From positions 15,237,596-15,301,595 of the forward strand of contig OX336343.1 in assembly GCA_946902875.1 (NCBI GenBank): a stretch of 64,000 nucleotides of DNA, given 5' to 3'. The notes under the pieces are model-generated. The model saw only the letters and a list, made by a program, of their open reading frames with translations, had not been told where the DNA came from and did not search any database. The DNA is from Nematopogon swammerdamellus (lineage: Eukaryota; Arthropoda; Insecta; Lepidoptera; Adelidae). Both the position numbers and the translations under genes were made by a program. Position 1 is the first letter of the stretch, and every line of letters starts with the position of its first letter. This document shows, piece after piece, positions 27,751-40,541 of the stretch.

Positions 27751-30164
27751 AACCTTCAGACAGGCTACGACGCGACGGGATATGCGCCGGACCTCGGTCC
27801 GTAGCCTCCAACAGGTTCCCGCGAGGCGAGGGGCCGCAACCCTAGCGATCTGCAATATTAATGCAAAATAAGCATCCGGGTCCCGCGGTCGAACTTTTTT
27901 TAATAATTCCAAGTTTTCCGTTTAAAACTTTTTTGTTGGAAGTACGTAATGGCCCTGAAGCGGCATTTAAATTCATGCCCTAATCGTCCGGGGCTCGTTC
28001 CGCTAACTAAATTAAAACTTAATTTTCTCCTGTTGGTCCGACTTGAGCGCAGGTGTCTAGCGCTATTACTGAAATTGGGTAAAATCACAACGTAATATAC
28101 ATAATTGGCGGTGACTGTAGGTACCTCTTATGTAAATGTATGAATACATAATTTCTCTTTAGAAAGCAAATATGCGCGAAGAATTTACGTGCATAATTTA
28201 TCCGCCGCTCTTGTGAAGAAAAACAGAGCGCGGAAACCTGTCCACTTACAATGCTCATGAGTTGTTGTGAATAAGGTCTGTGAACAATAGGTCTGCTGCT
28301 TCTCAAAAAAGTCAGAATGAAAAAAATATTTCAATATTTTTTTTAATCACCTTTTTAAAGCGGACTGAAAAGTAAAAAATAATTTCTATGATTTTTAAAA
28401 CGAGGGACGCATCCAATTGATAATGGATGCATGAATGATTTAAGTCAATAACAGTTTAATTGCACTGATTGAAAATGTTGTGAACTGTTGTGTGAGTTTT
28501 TTCAACGACGACGACGCGACAGCTACTCTGAACACTTTTAGATACTATTGAAAATTTAAAATGATTTTTTATTAAAATAATTGTTTTCTGCTTTTCAGTC
28601 TGTATATTTTTTATGTGTATATATATATATCTATATTTACAAGACTAAAAACGGCGCAATCTCTGTGTAGTTTTTGGAATTTGATCTCATAAGCGATAAA
28701 GAAACGTAAATGCACTCAGTTAGCATAAGCGTAGTAGATCGTTCAGAGAACTGACACTAGGTGACTAGAAAATCGGTTGTTTCATTCCAAGTAACAATAA
28801 TTTTTTAACAAACAAACAGACATGTTTGAAGTTTCAAGTCTCTACTCATCGGAAAGTTAGATTAAAATCGATTGCTAAATTTTTACCGAACAATGAGGCA
28901 GACAAGAAAGCTCAACGAGAATTTCTTTTAATTTTGCTAAATTTGAAAATAACAACAGACAGACAAGAAAGGGAGTTAATAAAAACATGGTAATAAAGCA
29001 CATTTACCTATTCGTACATTCGGCTAACAATTTGGTCGCTAATACGCCCTGCCTAATCCGAATAAGGGAGTGTTCTAAATTATTCGTTTATTCATTTATT
29101 CATACAAACAAAAAATTTACCAGCCAGCCGAGCATTACAGAAATGTCAAACAGTTTTTTTCCGTTACATTTCGAATGAATGCTGCAAATTATCACACAAG
29201 TACAAAAATATCACACCAAATCCATTAGTGACCTTTTTAAAATGCAATAACCCAAAGGGGCAAAACCGAAGCTTAACATTGCCGAGACCGCATCTCCCCC
29301 GTCCCACCCCCCTCGTGCTCGGAGTAGGGACGCTAAAATAAGGCTTAACAGGTCAGATAACAGCTGGCAAACCAGGCTCACTCTAGCTAGGCTTTTACGT
29401 TGGGATGTGGGCATCGTTAGCGCACATTTTATTGGAAGATCTTCAGGGGTAGGTATACAATTTTTAGTTAGGATTTGAAATTTGAAACACTTGCAGAAGT
29501 ACATTATAATGTTTCATTTAAAATTAAGTAATTATTAAATAGAGAGTTTCACAGAGTTTTTGTGACTTTTGTTTTGCCTGAAAGGAGAAAGCCTCTACGT
29601 CTTTGTCATAATTTTTTTTATATAAGTCTCCAATATAATTTCCTAAATTTAATTAATGTTACAATTTAATCGTACAGTTCTTCGCTTTGTGCTTTTTTCG
29701 CACTGTCCACGCGACTGCTGTCGTACAAATTAGTTTACTATCGGCACTGACCTAAATCTGTCGAAATTATATTTTCAACCTTTAACTACTATCTCAACAC
29801 TTTCAAGTCTCGCTTTCAGTTCACCAGTAAAATTTCAAACCAATGATATGTAAATAGAAAAGTCAGTGCCGGAAATCAGGGTTGATGTGTAAACTAAACA
29901 TACAGAGGCTCGAGCATGAAACTTTTTTTTTATATTACTTTGCGTACAAGTAAATATTATGTATGTAAAATATTTGTATGGAGAAAAGATGCAGCGCCTC
30001 TAGCGGGCCAGTCGGTAATAAAATATTTAATTGAGCACATTACGTGTGCACTACGAAATGTAAAGAAAAATCTCATAATCGACCCTCTGATCTCTAACTA
30101 CACCGTGATCAATATACTACCTGTGATCACACGACTTTGATGCATGACAAAATCGTGACAAATC
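27751..30164. other. long stretch without recognised feature
   Basis: I see no shared repeat family, no ORF with a family motif and no RNA gene. AT content is high with poly-T and TATA tracts (for example 28619-28632). The frame near 29211-29504 has no recognisable motif. Confidence 0.4.
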
Positions 30165-30169
30165 GCAAT

Positions 30170-30400
30170 TCATGCATCTCTTTCCAATGCATGTCGTAAA
30201 AAGCGACATAGGATAACGACAAGATGCCTTGCTAAAGGGTGACAGGGTAGACACCTCTCACCTCGGCACGATCCTTCCACCGAGTCTTGCAGTAGGTGGG
30301 TCTTCGTGCCTTACTTGCTGCTTGATAGGTTATCTTGTCCGAATTACTTTGCTAAATGTGATGGTCGATGTTGTGCTATAATTTACAAGGACCCTTGCAG
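30170..30400 (+). repeat. Repeat B copy, diverged
   Basis: 'catgtcgtaaaaagcgacat', 'gatgccttgctaaagggtga', 'gtcttgcagtaggtgggtct' and 'gtgccttacttgctgcttga' align with Repeat B. Several small differences suggest an older copy. Confidence 0.65.
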
Positions 30401-31004
30401 CACAGCATCGATTACTCTGCTTACTCTCGCCACCGCATCCTCACTTTCATAAGTTCTATCTGAAGCTTGACCTCACCCGGTGTGACTGACACGACCGGTC
30501 ATCCAATAAATTCCTATGAGGTCACAAGCAGGAAATATGATCAATATTAATTTCATCCCGGAAGATGTAAGCCAATCACCGCGCAGCCTGCCCTAAGACG
30601 CCCGCACCCCGTCTCCTCCAGATCTTGCGTCACCCCAGCTCTCGCCCGCTCCCGGAGTGTCAGATAAAGCACGCAGGTTGAGCTAAGATATCGGATAGTG
30701 CACGAAATGTCTGATATTTTTGCCTTCGTCTGGGTAGGAATTGTCGGAAAAAGAAGAAAATACATTTATTGAATTAATATTCTTTATTTTACTAAGTGGA
30801 AAACTCTGGTGTTGCATTGATATCTGTTTGTTTCCACGAAAATGAACTAAATTACGTGAAATAATACACAAAATTAGGCTAAAATATCGTCGCGATGAAA
30901 GTTTTACGAAACATTTTCATTGATGTAAAATGAGCTGAGCAATCGATTGTAGCGATGGGAAATAATGTAAACTCTAAGATAATATTAATTATTAATATTG
31001 TAGA
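30401..31004. other. no feature recognised
   Basis: No convincing frame, repeat or RNA. Confidence 0.4.
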
Positions 31005-31240
31005 GTTATGGGGGCCTTTCCGCCGTCGTCGTCGGTGCCCATGAATGAGATTTTCTATCTCATTTGGTCACCGACGTCGCCTGTCCCTAGACGGTTTTTA
31101 TTATTGATATATTTTTTTTAGGTTTAGATTTTAATTTTTAAGATAGTTTAAGATTGTTAGTTTAATATAATAGGTTTATATGTTATGTTATTTAATATTG
31201 TTTTTTTTTTAACTTGTAATAAATAATTATATTATTTTAA
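31005..31240 (+). repeat. Repeat C: retroelement 3' end, second copy
   Basis: 'gttatgggggcctttccgcc', 'tcgcctgtccctagacggtt' and the AT-rich tail ending in an 'aataaataat' stretch parallel 1670-1905. The coding part is almost absent. Confidence 0.45.
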
Positions 31241-31394
31241 CTCTAAGTAACTTTAATGAATGTGTTACTTTAACTTGGAAACAAATTAAAATAACCTGAT
31301 TTTTTTAGCATTGATCCTAAAAATAATTGCCGGTGCGCGCGCTAACACAGTTAAACTAATTTAGATATATAGAAAATTAATTATGCTCCACAAA

Positions 31395-31455
31395 TATTTT
31401 ACAGCAATAAATATAACACAATGAATACAAGTACATGAGGTGCAGAGGCGGACTT
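31395..31455 (-). repeat. Repeat D fragment
   Basis: 'gaggtgcagaggcggactta' matches the Repeat D core at 850 and 39515. It abuts Repeat A. Confidence 0.5.
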
Positions 31456-32060
31456 ATCCGTTGTCTGTCCGTCTGTCTGTCTGTCTGAGGGCTATATCTT
31501 TTGAATCGTAATAGGTAGCCGGTTGAAATGTTTTGTATTTGTATTTATTTTTTATTGTACACCATTTTTCGGTAAAATAAGGTACAAAAAGGTCGGCTGA
31601 ATGCAGATCTGCATTATGTTACAGCAAACCTTTGGGATGTGGTAAATGTGTATAAGTAGGCGCACAGATAATGTGAGAGAATAGTAACTAAATAAATAGG
31701 TATGAATAAACATACATACATGATTACAATATATAATATATAATGTTCACAATGTGTTCATAATATGTTATAATGGCGTATACACTAACAAATAATAAAA
31801 ACACGAGAAAGTAAATAATAGGGTCCCGTACCTGATACGGAACCCTAAAAAGGGGATCCCCATACAAGAAACTTGTTTTATTGGCGTTTTTTGTTTTTGC
31901 TCTATAGTAAAACAGTTATACATACAAGCGTCAAACTTGGTGTGATTATATTGTGAACCTTAAAGTAAAACAACAAATAATAAAAACAAATAAAAAATCA
32001 TAAAAAAGTGGTGATGCGGAACCCTCAGTGCGCGAGTCCGACTCGCACTTGGCCGGTTTT
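31456..32060 (+). repeat. Repeat A, split by an insertion
   Basis: The first half ('gtctgtccgtctgtctgtct', 'aatcgtaataggtagccggt') runs to about 31532 and the second half ('cataatatgttataatggcg' to 'gagtccgactcgcacttggc') from about 31745. The 210 bases between hold an AT-rich insert with 'gtaaaataaggtacaaaaag'. Confidence 0.65.
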
Positions 32061-32061
32061 A

Positions 32062-33744
32062 TTAATTTTTACGTCGAATCATACAAGCGCATATAGTAAT
32101 TAAGCTTACCTTGCAAAATTCTTACATTGAAACGTATCTATAAAGGTAACTTCACATTGCAGATACGATAACAATTTACGTACAAATCAAACACGAGTAT
32201 AATATACTCGTATATAAATATTATTTTCATTTCATTTAGGTAGTACGTAGGTACAAAGTGCATTTCAATTAATATTTAAAAAACTTAACAGCTATTATTT
32301 ACAATAATCATTAACCTAATGAAGCCAATATACTAAAACTTATTAACTAATTGTGGGTCGGCTAAGTTGGACGAAATATTTTACTTACAGTAAGACTTAC
32401 TTGTAATTATTTACGTTGTTATTTATTAGGTTAATTTTATTTAATTAGTTATTTGTAATAAAAAAAATCACCTTATTCTGTGCAAAATAAATGCTATTGA
32501 TTATGTGTGAGATGGAAGGAAGGAGGAAACGGAATATGTGTTTCTACACTGTGCCGTTGACGGATACTACGGGTGTTTGCTTGTTTATTTGTCGGATCTG
32601 GGCGAAATTATATTAATGATTCTGAAAATTTGGATACATACGTAAATGCCAACTAGCACTAGATTTTCGATTTAGCTGCCAAACAACTCTGGTCAATTAT
32701 GTCACTATAACCGACAGATAACTGTTATAGAAGAGACTTAACCTGAGGTGGTAAAAGTCTACGACAAATATGTGGTTTGTTCGTATTTCCCCTTGGAGAA
32801 ACTAGGTTCATACGAGTTTCAGTTATCACTTAACAGTAAATATTCACAGTTTCACGCCGAGATACGCTATTAGTGAAACTTCGTGCATACATCGCTTCGG
32901 TAGTTTTCGATGTGATAAGAATGCGTCTGCATGTATTTGCGCAAGAACGTTGAATAGGTTGGACGTCGGACTGTCCAATGCTTATATGAGAACCAGCGTC
33001 GCCGAGCTCCGCGGGTAGCGGAGGGAACGGCACGCGATCTGATTGGGTGGTATCGGGTGGTATCGCGCTCTGATTGGTTGATAACGAATGTTATTTGTAC
33101 GTTTTACAAATATCGTGTTACGCTGGCGCGGGGAAGGTCCGACGTCGTATTCAACGTTCTTGTATTTGCGTACAAACGTATGCAAATGGACGTTGTTTTC
33201 AACGCACGTTTCTTTCAACAGTCGCGTTGTAGAACGCTCGCGCGACCGGAAAGGGATATCGGAAACGACAGAGAACCGGCGAGCGGTCGTCATACCGACA
33301 ATTCGCCGATAAAACAGGGCGAAGTTCCATCGTAAAACTTGGACCAACTTGTAGCGAGTACGGGAGATATGGACAGCCTTGTGGATTGGAACGCGAGGGT
33401 GCAATTTACAATTTTACAACTTTCGGTGCACTAAATTTTCACGAAACTTCGAAAGTGTTTTGAAAGTTTTGACTTCCTGTCCGCTGGTGGAAAAATAACT
33501 GATAAAAAGGTGATGCGGGCACTGGCACTCGCATCGAAAGCTGTATAACTGAGATAGATTTCCAGGACGAGGAATTTTAAAAGTACACATTGACTTTTTG
33601 CGCGGCCACAATGCACTTGCAACTTTGCACTACGAGCATGTTCGTTGTGTACTTTCGTAGCATGTTACTTGGGTGTGTTAGAGTGCGCTGTAAGTTAAGA
33701 AGCATTTATTTTTCACTTTTGTGAGTGCAGGATATTTTTGTTTT
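32062..33744. other. no gene recognised; one inverted repeat
   Basis: Mostly AT-rich to 32900, then more even composition. At 32933-32970 and 33138-33178 'aagaacgttgaata' and 'gacgtcgga' recur as reverse complements, possibly the ends of a degraded MITE. Short frames on both strands around 33060-33400 have no family motif. Confidence 0.4.
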
Positions 33745-33868
33745 TTATGTAAACTGACACGGTTGGCTACATCACCTACAACATCCGTGATGTCAGCCCA
33801 TAACACCGGGCGAACTAGGTGCCACGTCAGTGCCTCCCTTAGGTCGTGCCGGCTACACTAAACTGGCA
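33745..33868 (-). repeat. SINE-1 3' end
   Basis: 'aaactgacacggttggctac' to 'gtgccggctacactaaactg' in reverse. Confidence 0.8.
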
Positions 33869-34026
33869 AGTACCTACTTGCTTATCAAATTAATTGGCAC
33901 CTACTTTTGTAAACTTTTCTGGGCAAGCTTTTTGAAAACAAATCAAAAACCTAAACTAAATTTTTTTAAAAAGGTTTTTCATTTATTATTTTATTTTGTC
34001 CTTTTTAGTTTTTTTATTTTATTATA

Positions 34027-34300
34027 TTGTCACCAGCACGTACAGTCAGTGCAAATTTTCAGCTCATTCTGTAGGCTAAAACTGGTTTAAAATTTAGTTG
34101 CAAGATTTGACCACATTCTAAAAGGAGAAGTTGAATAAAAGATTTATTTATTTTTAGCTTCATTTCTTACAATTTTGAGTACACTAGATTATTTTGTCAC
34201 CAGCACGAAATTTCAGCTCAATCGGTTGTGCGGAGCTGGTTTAAATCCAGTTGCAAGATTTGACCACATACTAACATGTGAAGTTAAATCAAATAATGTA
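34027..34300 (+). repeat. diverged direct repeat, about 170-bp period
   Basis: 'caccagcac', 'ttcagctca', 'ctggttta', 'agttgcaagatttgaccaca' and 'gaagtt' occur in the same order at 34030-34130 and 34198-34290. The unit looks old. Class unknown. Confidence 0.6.
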
Positions 34301-35111
34301 AAAATAAATTATGCATTTAAGTTGAGTAGGTAATTTAAATTTCGTGAATCGTTATGCTAATTGCCTTTGCGTTCGCCAAGAGAAGACAATTATTTCAGAA
34401 ATTGGTTATGTCCGTTGCTCACTGCTTGTGTTTTTATTTTTTACAGTGATACGGTATAATTCTGCAGTGTACTGCTATTAGTTTTATTTCTTCGCCGGTC
34501 CGGGCCGCCGCCGCCGCCACCGCGCCGCTGCTGGGGCAAAACGAACAAATCCAATTTAGGTTAACCGTTTCGAGACTGCTTCGAGGATCCATCCCGATAT
34601 TGGGCGTCGTAAAATATAGGTTTTATTACACTTGTTCTGTCTGCGGGCTTAATGTTTTCTAACATACAACTTGTTTATGTTCGCGTTCGGTTTATCGCAA
34701 AACAATCGATGTTTCGATGTGTCTTGCTCCCAGTACTTACAAGTCGCGTGCAAGCTGGAACGTCTGACTCTACTTCCGGCTAAGATACTAAGAAGTTCTA
34801 GTGTAAATGCATATTTTTATATTAATTATTGTCAGACCATTATTACTCGTAGCCTTGTTATCAATTTGGTGTGACAACAATAATGCCACAAATTATTTCA
34901 TATGTTTCGTTCGAGTAAACAAGATAATTTTTATATTTCCACCTTTAAAAGAAATAATAAATGAAACGTGTGATGCTGTGTGTTGAAATTTGTTTATATT
35001 TCATCCGTGTAAATTCAAGGCTGGCAGTTATTAATTGTCGCCAAAAAAATCGTCCAAATTTTCAATAAATCTCACAAATCGAGCGGAAAGATTATCCTGG
35101 ATCCGCTCTCA
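34301..35111. other. no feature recognised
   Basis: Includes a short GC patch at about 34497-34535 ('ggccgccgccgccgccaccg'). Nothing coding is supported. Confidence 0.4.
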
Positions 35112-35345
35112 CGCGTCATTACTCCCCTCTCCCCGCCCTGCGCCGCCTCCGCCTCCGCCGCGCCGCCCGCCCAGCGCCTCCTGATCTGATGAGACTGCCA
35201 AATTCCCGCGAAATAATAACATAATCCATCCGGAGTGTATGAAGTCGCGGCGCAGGACATATTTCATCGCGGTGACACGGCTCGACTCGTCCTCGCCGCC
35301 GCGGGGCGGGGGCGGGGACGCGGCGCCGCGGGACGGAGGGCGCGC
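35112..35345. other. pair of GC-rich islands
   Basis: 'ctgcgccgcctccgcctccg' near 35140 and 'ggggcgggggcggggacgcg' near 35300 flank about 110 bases of ordinary sequence. The two islands are pyrimidine- and purine-biased in opposite senses. Confidence 0.55.
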
Positions 35346-35444
35346 GATGACTGGTCGAAATGTGAGATGGGATTGCGGAAAATCCTTGTGAAAATATTTT
35401 TTCCGCCTCGGAGCCGCTTCCACGTGTGATGCGAACCCTTCATA

Positions 35445-35755
35445 CATACATACATACCGCACGCTGTATCCCGAAAATCGAGGTAAGCAGAGTGATCGGA
35501 GTTGTGCTGCAGGAACTCTTGTAAATTACAGCACTACACCGACCGCCACGTATAGCAAAATATTCGAACAAGATGGCTATCAAGCAGCAAGCAAGGCACG
35601 AAGACCCACCTGCTGCAAACACGGTGGACCGTTTTAAGGTGAGAGGTGGCTAGCCTGTCGCCCTTTAGCACGGCATCTTGTCCTTATCCCTTAGTCGCCT
35701 TTTACGACATGTGCGAGGAGAGAATCAGTGGCACTGTTCTTTTTAAGTAGCGGCC
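35445..35755 (-). repeat. Repeat B, near full length
   Basis: In reverse it runs from 'taacatacataccgcacgctg'-like flank through 'gaggtaagcagagtgatcgg', 'aaattacagcactacaccga', 'caagcagcaagcaaggcacg' and 'ctgtcgccctttagcacggc' to 'ttttacgacatg'. It matches 49519-49916. Confidence 0.7.
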
Positions 35756-37104
35756 TCAAACGGCCCTTCACAACGCACTGAATTCCTATTTGCAGCTTCA
35801 GTTCAATTTTTAATCGACTTCCAAAAAAGGAGGAGGTTCTCAATTCGTCTGTATGTTTTTTTTTTTTTTTTTTTTTTTTGTATGTTTGTAAAACGATTTC
35901 TCCGTCAATTGAGGGCCGATTTAGAAAATTCTTTTTTTGTTAGTTAGGTCATACTTCCGAGGTGGTCCCATTTCAATTTTATCGAAATTGGTTCAGTGGT
36001 TTTCGAAAAATCAGCATAATACTATGGTGTGTGGTTACCTTCAGCAAAACTTGTGATGTGGTCGTTTTCGGCAATTTTCAGTTTGATAAATTAGTATGGT
36101 GTGTGGTTACCTTCAGCAAAACATTTGTGATGTGGACTTATTCAGCAATTTGCAGTCTGACACATATGGCGAATAATTCTGTACCACTTCAATCGATTTC
36201 GATTATTCGATTTCGATTATTCTTTTTTTATGTAATATTACTAAAAAGAATGAAATAAAAACTGTTTTAAAAAATATTAAACCGATTTCAAAAAAACAAA
36301 AAAACAAAAAGAACTAAAAAGTATTAAATACCTAATATTTTGAAATTTTCTCTGTCCTGTTGAAATACATGAATCGATATACTAGTGATACATATTCGGA
36401 CCCTTGCTTCATGAATATTCTAAATTTGAAATTTTTAATTTTTTCCGACCGGCGCTTACTTTATTATGGTACCTGGCCGGTACCTACTGTACCGAGTACC
36501 ATCGAGCTGGTTTGATGATGGAGACAGAAGGTGGCCATAGGAACTCCTAAACTACACATGATAAACCCATCGTGTTTGGGCTCGTTGCATTTGTCTTCAC
36601 GAGAAATTTACTTTAGACCTAAGAGATTCTCAATTCGACGGTATGTTTTCTTTTTTTGGATGTTTGTTACGCGATTACTCCGTCAATTGTGGGCCGATTT
36701 TAAAAATTCTTTTTTTTTTTATTTGAAAGGGGATAACCCTGAGGTTTTTGAAGTGAAAACTTCTTTAGCGGCTCTTGGCACTTTTTTAGGTGGGTAAAAA
36801 TGTATAACTCGCGACATCGCGTCAGCGTCATTTTTAAAATGAAACCTTAAGTCATTGCGTTAAGGGTTAAGTTAGAGTGGCACGGGATCTGCCGGCACTC
36901 CCGGAGTGCAACTGTTAAGTAGGGTTCCGTAACACGTTTATGTCTGTCCATTCTACTAAGTTCTGCAAAATGAATGTAGGGTTCCGTAACATATGCATGT
37001 CTATCCGTTCTACTAAATTTTACAATTTTCAACCGAGGTCCTCCGACGGTTATTTTATAATAAAAGTAGGCTTCCGTAACACGTTTATGTCTGTCCATTC
37101 TACT

Positions 37105-37461
37105 AAGTTCTGCAACATCACCTACAACGTCCGTGATGTCAGCCCATAACACCAGTGCCATGTCAGTGCTTCCCCCTTTGATCGTGCTGACTACACTGAA
37201 CTGGTCGGAAAACACAAACTATTTACATAGCCGTTTCGACCGACGTTTAATTCAGTGCGGCGGTACCAACCCGGGAAGGTTAAACCCTACCACCAAGTAA
37301 GATTACGAGGGAAGAGACTTACAGTTTTACGAGGAATCCGAACCTTGGTCAGCCTCCAACGGTCAGCGGTCACCCATCTAAGTACTGACCGCACCCAGCG
37401 TTGCTTAAAATTCAATAGCGACAGTTGACTGTCTGCACCACTGAGCTATCGAAGCTGACGT
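37105..37461 (-). repeat. SINE-1, near full length, inside Repeat F copy 1
   Basis: On the minus strand it has 'gatagctcagtggtgcagac' (box A), 'ttaagcaacgctgggtgcgg' (5S-like), box B-like 'ggttcggattcc' and the tail. A 14-base gap after 'cataacacc' is shared only with copy 3. Confidence 0.85.
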
Positions 37462-37574
37462 GGTCCTATTTTAATTGGGTCAAGATCGGATTGGAAAGCG
37501 AGGCGGAATCGCGAGGCCGAAGGCCGAGCGATTCCGCCGAGTACATTAATAGCAAAAAATTACTAAAAAAAACT

Positions 37575-37957
37575 GTGAAATAAAAAAAAAGTTTTAAAAA
37601 ACATAAAACCGACTTCCTAAAAAAAGTAAAACTAAAAAACTATTTAAAATAAAAATATAAAAACCACCTTCAAAAATATATGAAATAAAAACTTAAAAAA
37701 AAAAAACGAACCCTAGAGTTGAAGGCGGTGCTAAAGCAAGCAAAAATGATGCATGAAAGAAACATGAGTGGATGATAATATCCTTTGTGATTTGTGTAGC
37801 CTTTTTAGCACCGCCTTCAACTCTAGGGTTCGTTTTTTTTTTTAGGTTTTTATTTCATATATTTTTGAAGGCGGTTTTTATATTTTTATTTTAAATAGTT
37901 TTTTAGTTTTACTTTTTTTAGGAAGTCGGTTTTATGTTTTTTAAAACTTTTTTTTCA
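37575..37957. repeat. foldback end of Repeat F copy 1
   Basis: Arms of about 155 bp ('aaaccgacttcctaaaaaaa' to 'gagttgaaggcggtgctaaa' and their complements) surround a loop of about 65 bases that includes 'gatgataatatcctttgtga'. Two further copies lie at 54290-54654 and 55166-55497. Confidence 0.85.
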
Positions 37958-38458
37958 GTAATTAGTTTACGTGACATCAATCATTAGCCGACCGTTATAC
38001 TTTCTAATATTAAACATATTTTTTTTATAATACTAAATCCACGGTCCGAACGCGCACTAAAATTGTTTTTATTTCGTTATCCTAATAAACCTCATAAATA
38101 AAGTCAAAATGGCACATTTCGACCTTCTGGTTGTTGTTCGAATTGGTGCTCAAAATAATTGAGCCTATTTGCAACATAGTCCGATATATCTGGCTGAATT
38201 ATTTCAATACACCTACTGTTGATTTTTCAACCATTATTCTAGAGACATCAATTGAATCAATAAGGAACTAGAGTGAACTAAACAGTTATAACTAGAATTA
38301 GAATGATTGAGACCTAAAAAGCCGTCTAACCAAATTTATAACTTATTTTAACCGCGACTTCGCTCGCCTGACACAACAATCCACCAAAGTTGCATAGTAA
38401 GCGGATGAATGGTTTACGAACGCATAGAAGACGAACGAACGAACAAATATCAAATTTT
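37958..38458. other. no feature recognised
   Basis: At 38345-38400 'ccgcgacttcgctcgcctga' resembles the end of Helitron-like elements but is isolated. Confidence 0.4.
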
Positions 38459-38828
38459 TAGGGTTCCGTATCTATACTAAACTTTCGTCGTCTGTCTGCC
38501 TGTCTGTACGTCCGTCCGTCCGTCCGTGTTGTATATTTTAAACAGTAATTAATTATAGGTAGCTGGGTATTATACATATGTCATTATGGCGGAAATGCCA
38601 ACACATAATAAAACAAGCAAAAAGTAAAATATTTAAGGGGGTCCCCATACAAGGAACTTGCTTAGAATCGATTACTACATATTCACACTACAAATAATAG
38701 ATGGCGCCACAGGTACTTTGCATCGTAGACAGACAAAAGATAGACGGATATGGTTTTTTGACAGTTATGGTATAGCGGATCTACGGAACCCTTCATGTGT
38801 GAGTAAAACTCGCACTTGACCGATTTTT
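38459..38828 (+). repeat. Repeat A, near full length
   Basis: 'agggttccgtatctatacta', 'cgtccgtccgtccgtccgtg', 'gtccccatacaaggaacttg', 'aataatagatggcgccacag', ending 'gagtaaaactcgcacttgac'. Confidence 0.75.
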
Positions 38829-39236
38829 ATATAGCAGGTAGATTTCCTTCTTCATTTACATTGTTCACCTCTATGCGCTTCTCCAGCAATCTAAAGGCTA
38901 TTTTGTAAACAATTAATGTAAAGCATGGAAATAAACTCGCCTTTTGTATATTTGTTAAACGCTGTGCAATAAAGTTTATTATAATTTTAAATAGTACAAG
39001 CTTGAACGTTCCCGAAATTAAAATGCTCGTTCAAAAGCATAAAGTCGGATGTACCGTTTTAATAAAATTTAATACCCAACTTAGAACTCAGAACATAAGA
39101 TCGCATGTTCATCGACATGGAAAACTTTAAAACCAATCACAGTATCAGTTGCTGAAAACAAGAGATCGCAAAGAATTGAAATGAATAGAAGAGGAAGCAC
39201 CTCATTGAGCAAATGAAGTTTCCATTATGTGTCTAG

Positions 39237-39300
39237 CGCGTTCATAAATATACGAGTTCACCAGTGTGACAACTGGTGAACTCGTATATTTATGAACGCG
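39237..39300. repeat. perfect 29-bp hairpin
   Basis: 39237-39265 and 39272-39300 are exact reverse complements around a 6-base loop (gtgaca). The stem contains 'tcataaatatacgagttcac'. No other copy is present in the window. Confidence 0.9.
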
Positions 39301-39324
39301 TCTTCGTATACCATTTATAAATAC

Positions 39325-39400
39325 ATAACTAGATTTTGCCCGCGGCTACTCTTCGCGTGACTTTTTGCTCACAGCTCAGGCCACCGATGTCGTAACGTTA
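39325..39400 (-). repeat. Helitron-like end fragment
   Basis: 'actagattttgcccgcggct' followed by 'cttcgcgtgac' is a diverged form of the end seen at 43316 and 44880-44912. Confidence 0.5.
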
Positions 39401-39444
39401 GGACTTATAGCCTAAAACTATCTTGAGAAGTGGTAGATAGTTAG

Positions 39445-39700
39445 ATAGAAAATGCTTTATTGCTCCAGTAAACATTCAACAGTAATAAGTACATTAGAAA
39501 ATTTACATAAGGTGCAAAGGCGGACTTATCCCTTACAGAGATTTTTTTACAGTCAACTTTTGGATGTTTGAGATTCGATAATATAGTGGAATGTAAGTAG
39601 GTAATAGCAAAAGAGTTGAGCGTGAGAGTTGAAGATAAAATAATAATAAGAATACTTATTAACAATACGCTAGTTAAATACAAGCCATACATGTGTTATA
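39445..39700 (-). repeat. Repeat D: LINE 3' UTR
   Basis: Parallel to 785-1070, with 'ggcggacttatcccttacag', 'cagtcaacttttggatgttt' and the AATAAA-like 'gctttattgctcc' on the reverse strand. A degraded (TAGA)n tail lies at 39435. Confidence 0.6.
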
Positions 39701-40541
39701 ATGCCATGAAGTGCTGGAATGTAATGGCGAAAACCGTATATAAAATATATAAAGTTGTTCTCGAGTTATTATAAGGATTCATATATTGACGTATCATACA
39801 CGGCCTCTACGGCTTCGCTTCATTTATTAGGATGTTAGAAAAAAAGTATAACAAAAGCGTTGTTTTAAACATGAAATAATAATATTTCGAAACAAAAAAC
39901 ATTACAAAACGAAACTAAATTAAATAGTAGAATTCCTCAGGCGGCGTGACAACGCACATCGTGCCAAAAACCGAGACATCATCCCCCCGCCGAAACGCTT
40001 TGCCACACTTCGTTTAAAAAAATCCTGGGCACGTTGGTCCACAGATGCTTCAATAAGCAATTTCCCTAAGCATTTTCAAATATCTTCGCATCTGTATCAA
40101 GATTATCTAGAGCAAAGGCTACGAATAAAAAAAAATCTACAGTATGAGGGATAGCAGTTCTATGTTTGGATTCTATTGTTTGGAATACTGTTGTAGATCC
40201 ATGTTGCGGTTGAGTCAAGTTGAGGAGTTGAAGTAAGGCTGTTCTGTTCTTGTACTAACTCGGCGCAGTGGTTAGCCTAGTATAGTTGTTGCATCTCACA
40301 AAGGCACACGGTATTTATAGCACAGACGTGTAATCTTATTCCATCGAGAAGGAAGTGATAAAGCCTGGGGATCTATTCCTATAGCGCAATGAGTCACTGG
40401 CGAAAAATTAACTCCGGCGAAACAGAAGCGTGAAAGCGACAGAACGAGAGAGAAAAGAACTTCACGCGAAATAAAATCCCGTAAATATCTATGAATAATC
40501 ATAGAAATCGTAAAATTTCGCACTACTCGTGAGTGAATTTA
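39701..40541. other. no feature recognised
   Basis: AT-rich, no frame or repeat that I can support. Confidence 0.4.

Larger units (their letters stand above)
35811..37957 (+). repeat. Repeat F copy 1 (composite element of about 2.1 kb)
   Basis: Begins with 'gacttccaaaaaaggaggag' and a long T-run, continues through conserved AT-rich sequence, a short minisatellite (three units of 'gggttccgtaaca..tgtctgtcc', 36920-37107), a complete SINE-1 in reverse and a closing foldback (37575-37957). Copies 2 (52328-54654) and 3 (55166-57284, reverse) share all parts in the same order, including the SINE. The 98-codon frame at 35962 is identical in copy 2 but has no known motif, so I do not call it a gene. 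The element class is unknown; I recall the opening motif as common in lepidopteran non-coding DNA. Confidence 0.8.

Noticed and set aside
35962..36258. 98-codon frame identical in Repeat F copies at 35962 and 52492
   Set aside because: Identity reflects recent copying of the whole element. The product has no known motif and is unlike a transposase. Kept only as part of Repeat F.
36847..37215. 122- and 153-codon frames with 'SRTDRHAFVTEPY' units in Repeat F
   Set aside because: They are the translated minisatellite plus the SINE tail.
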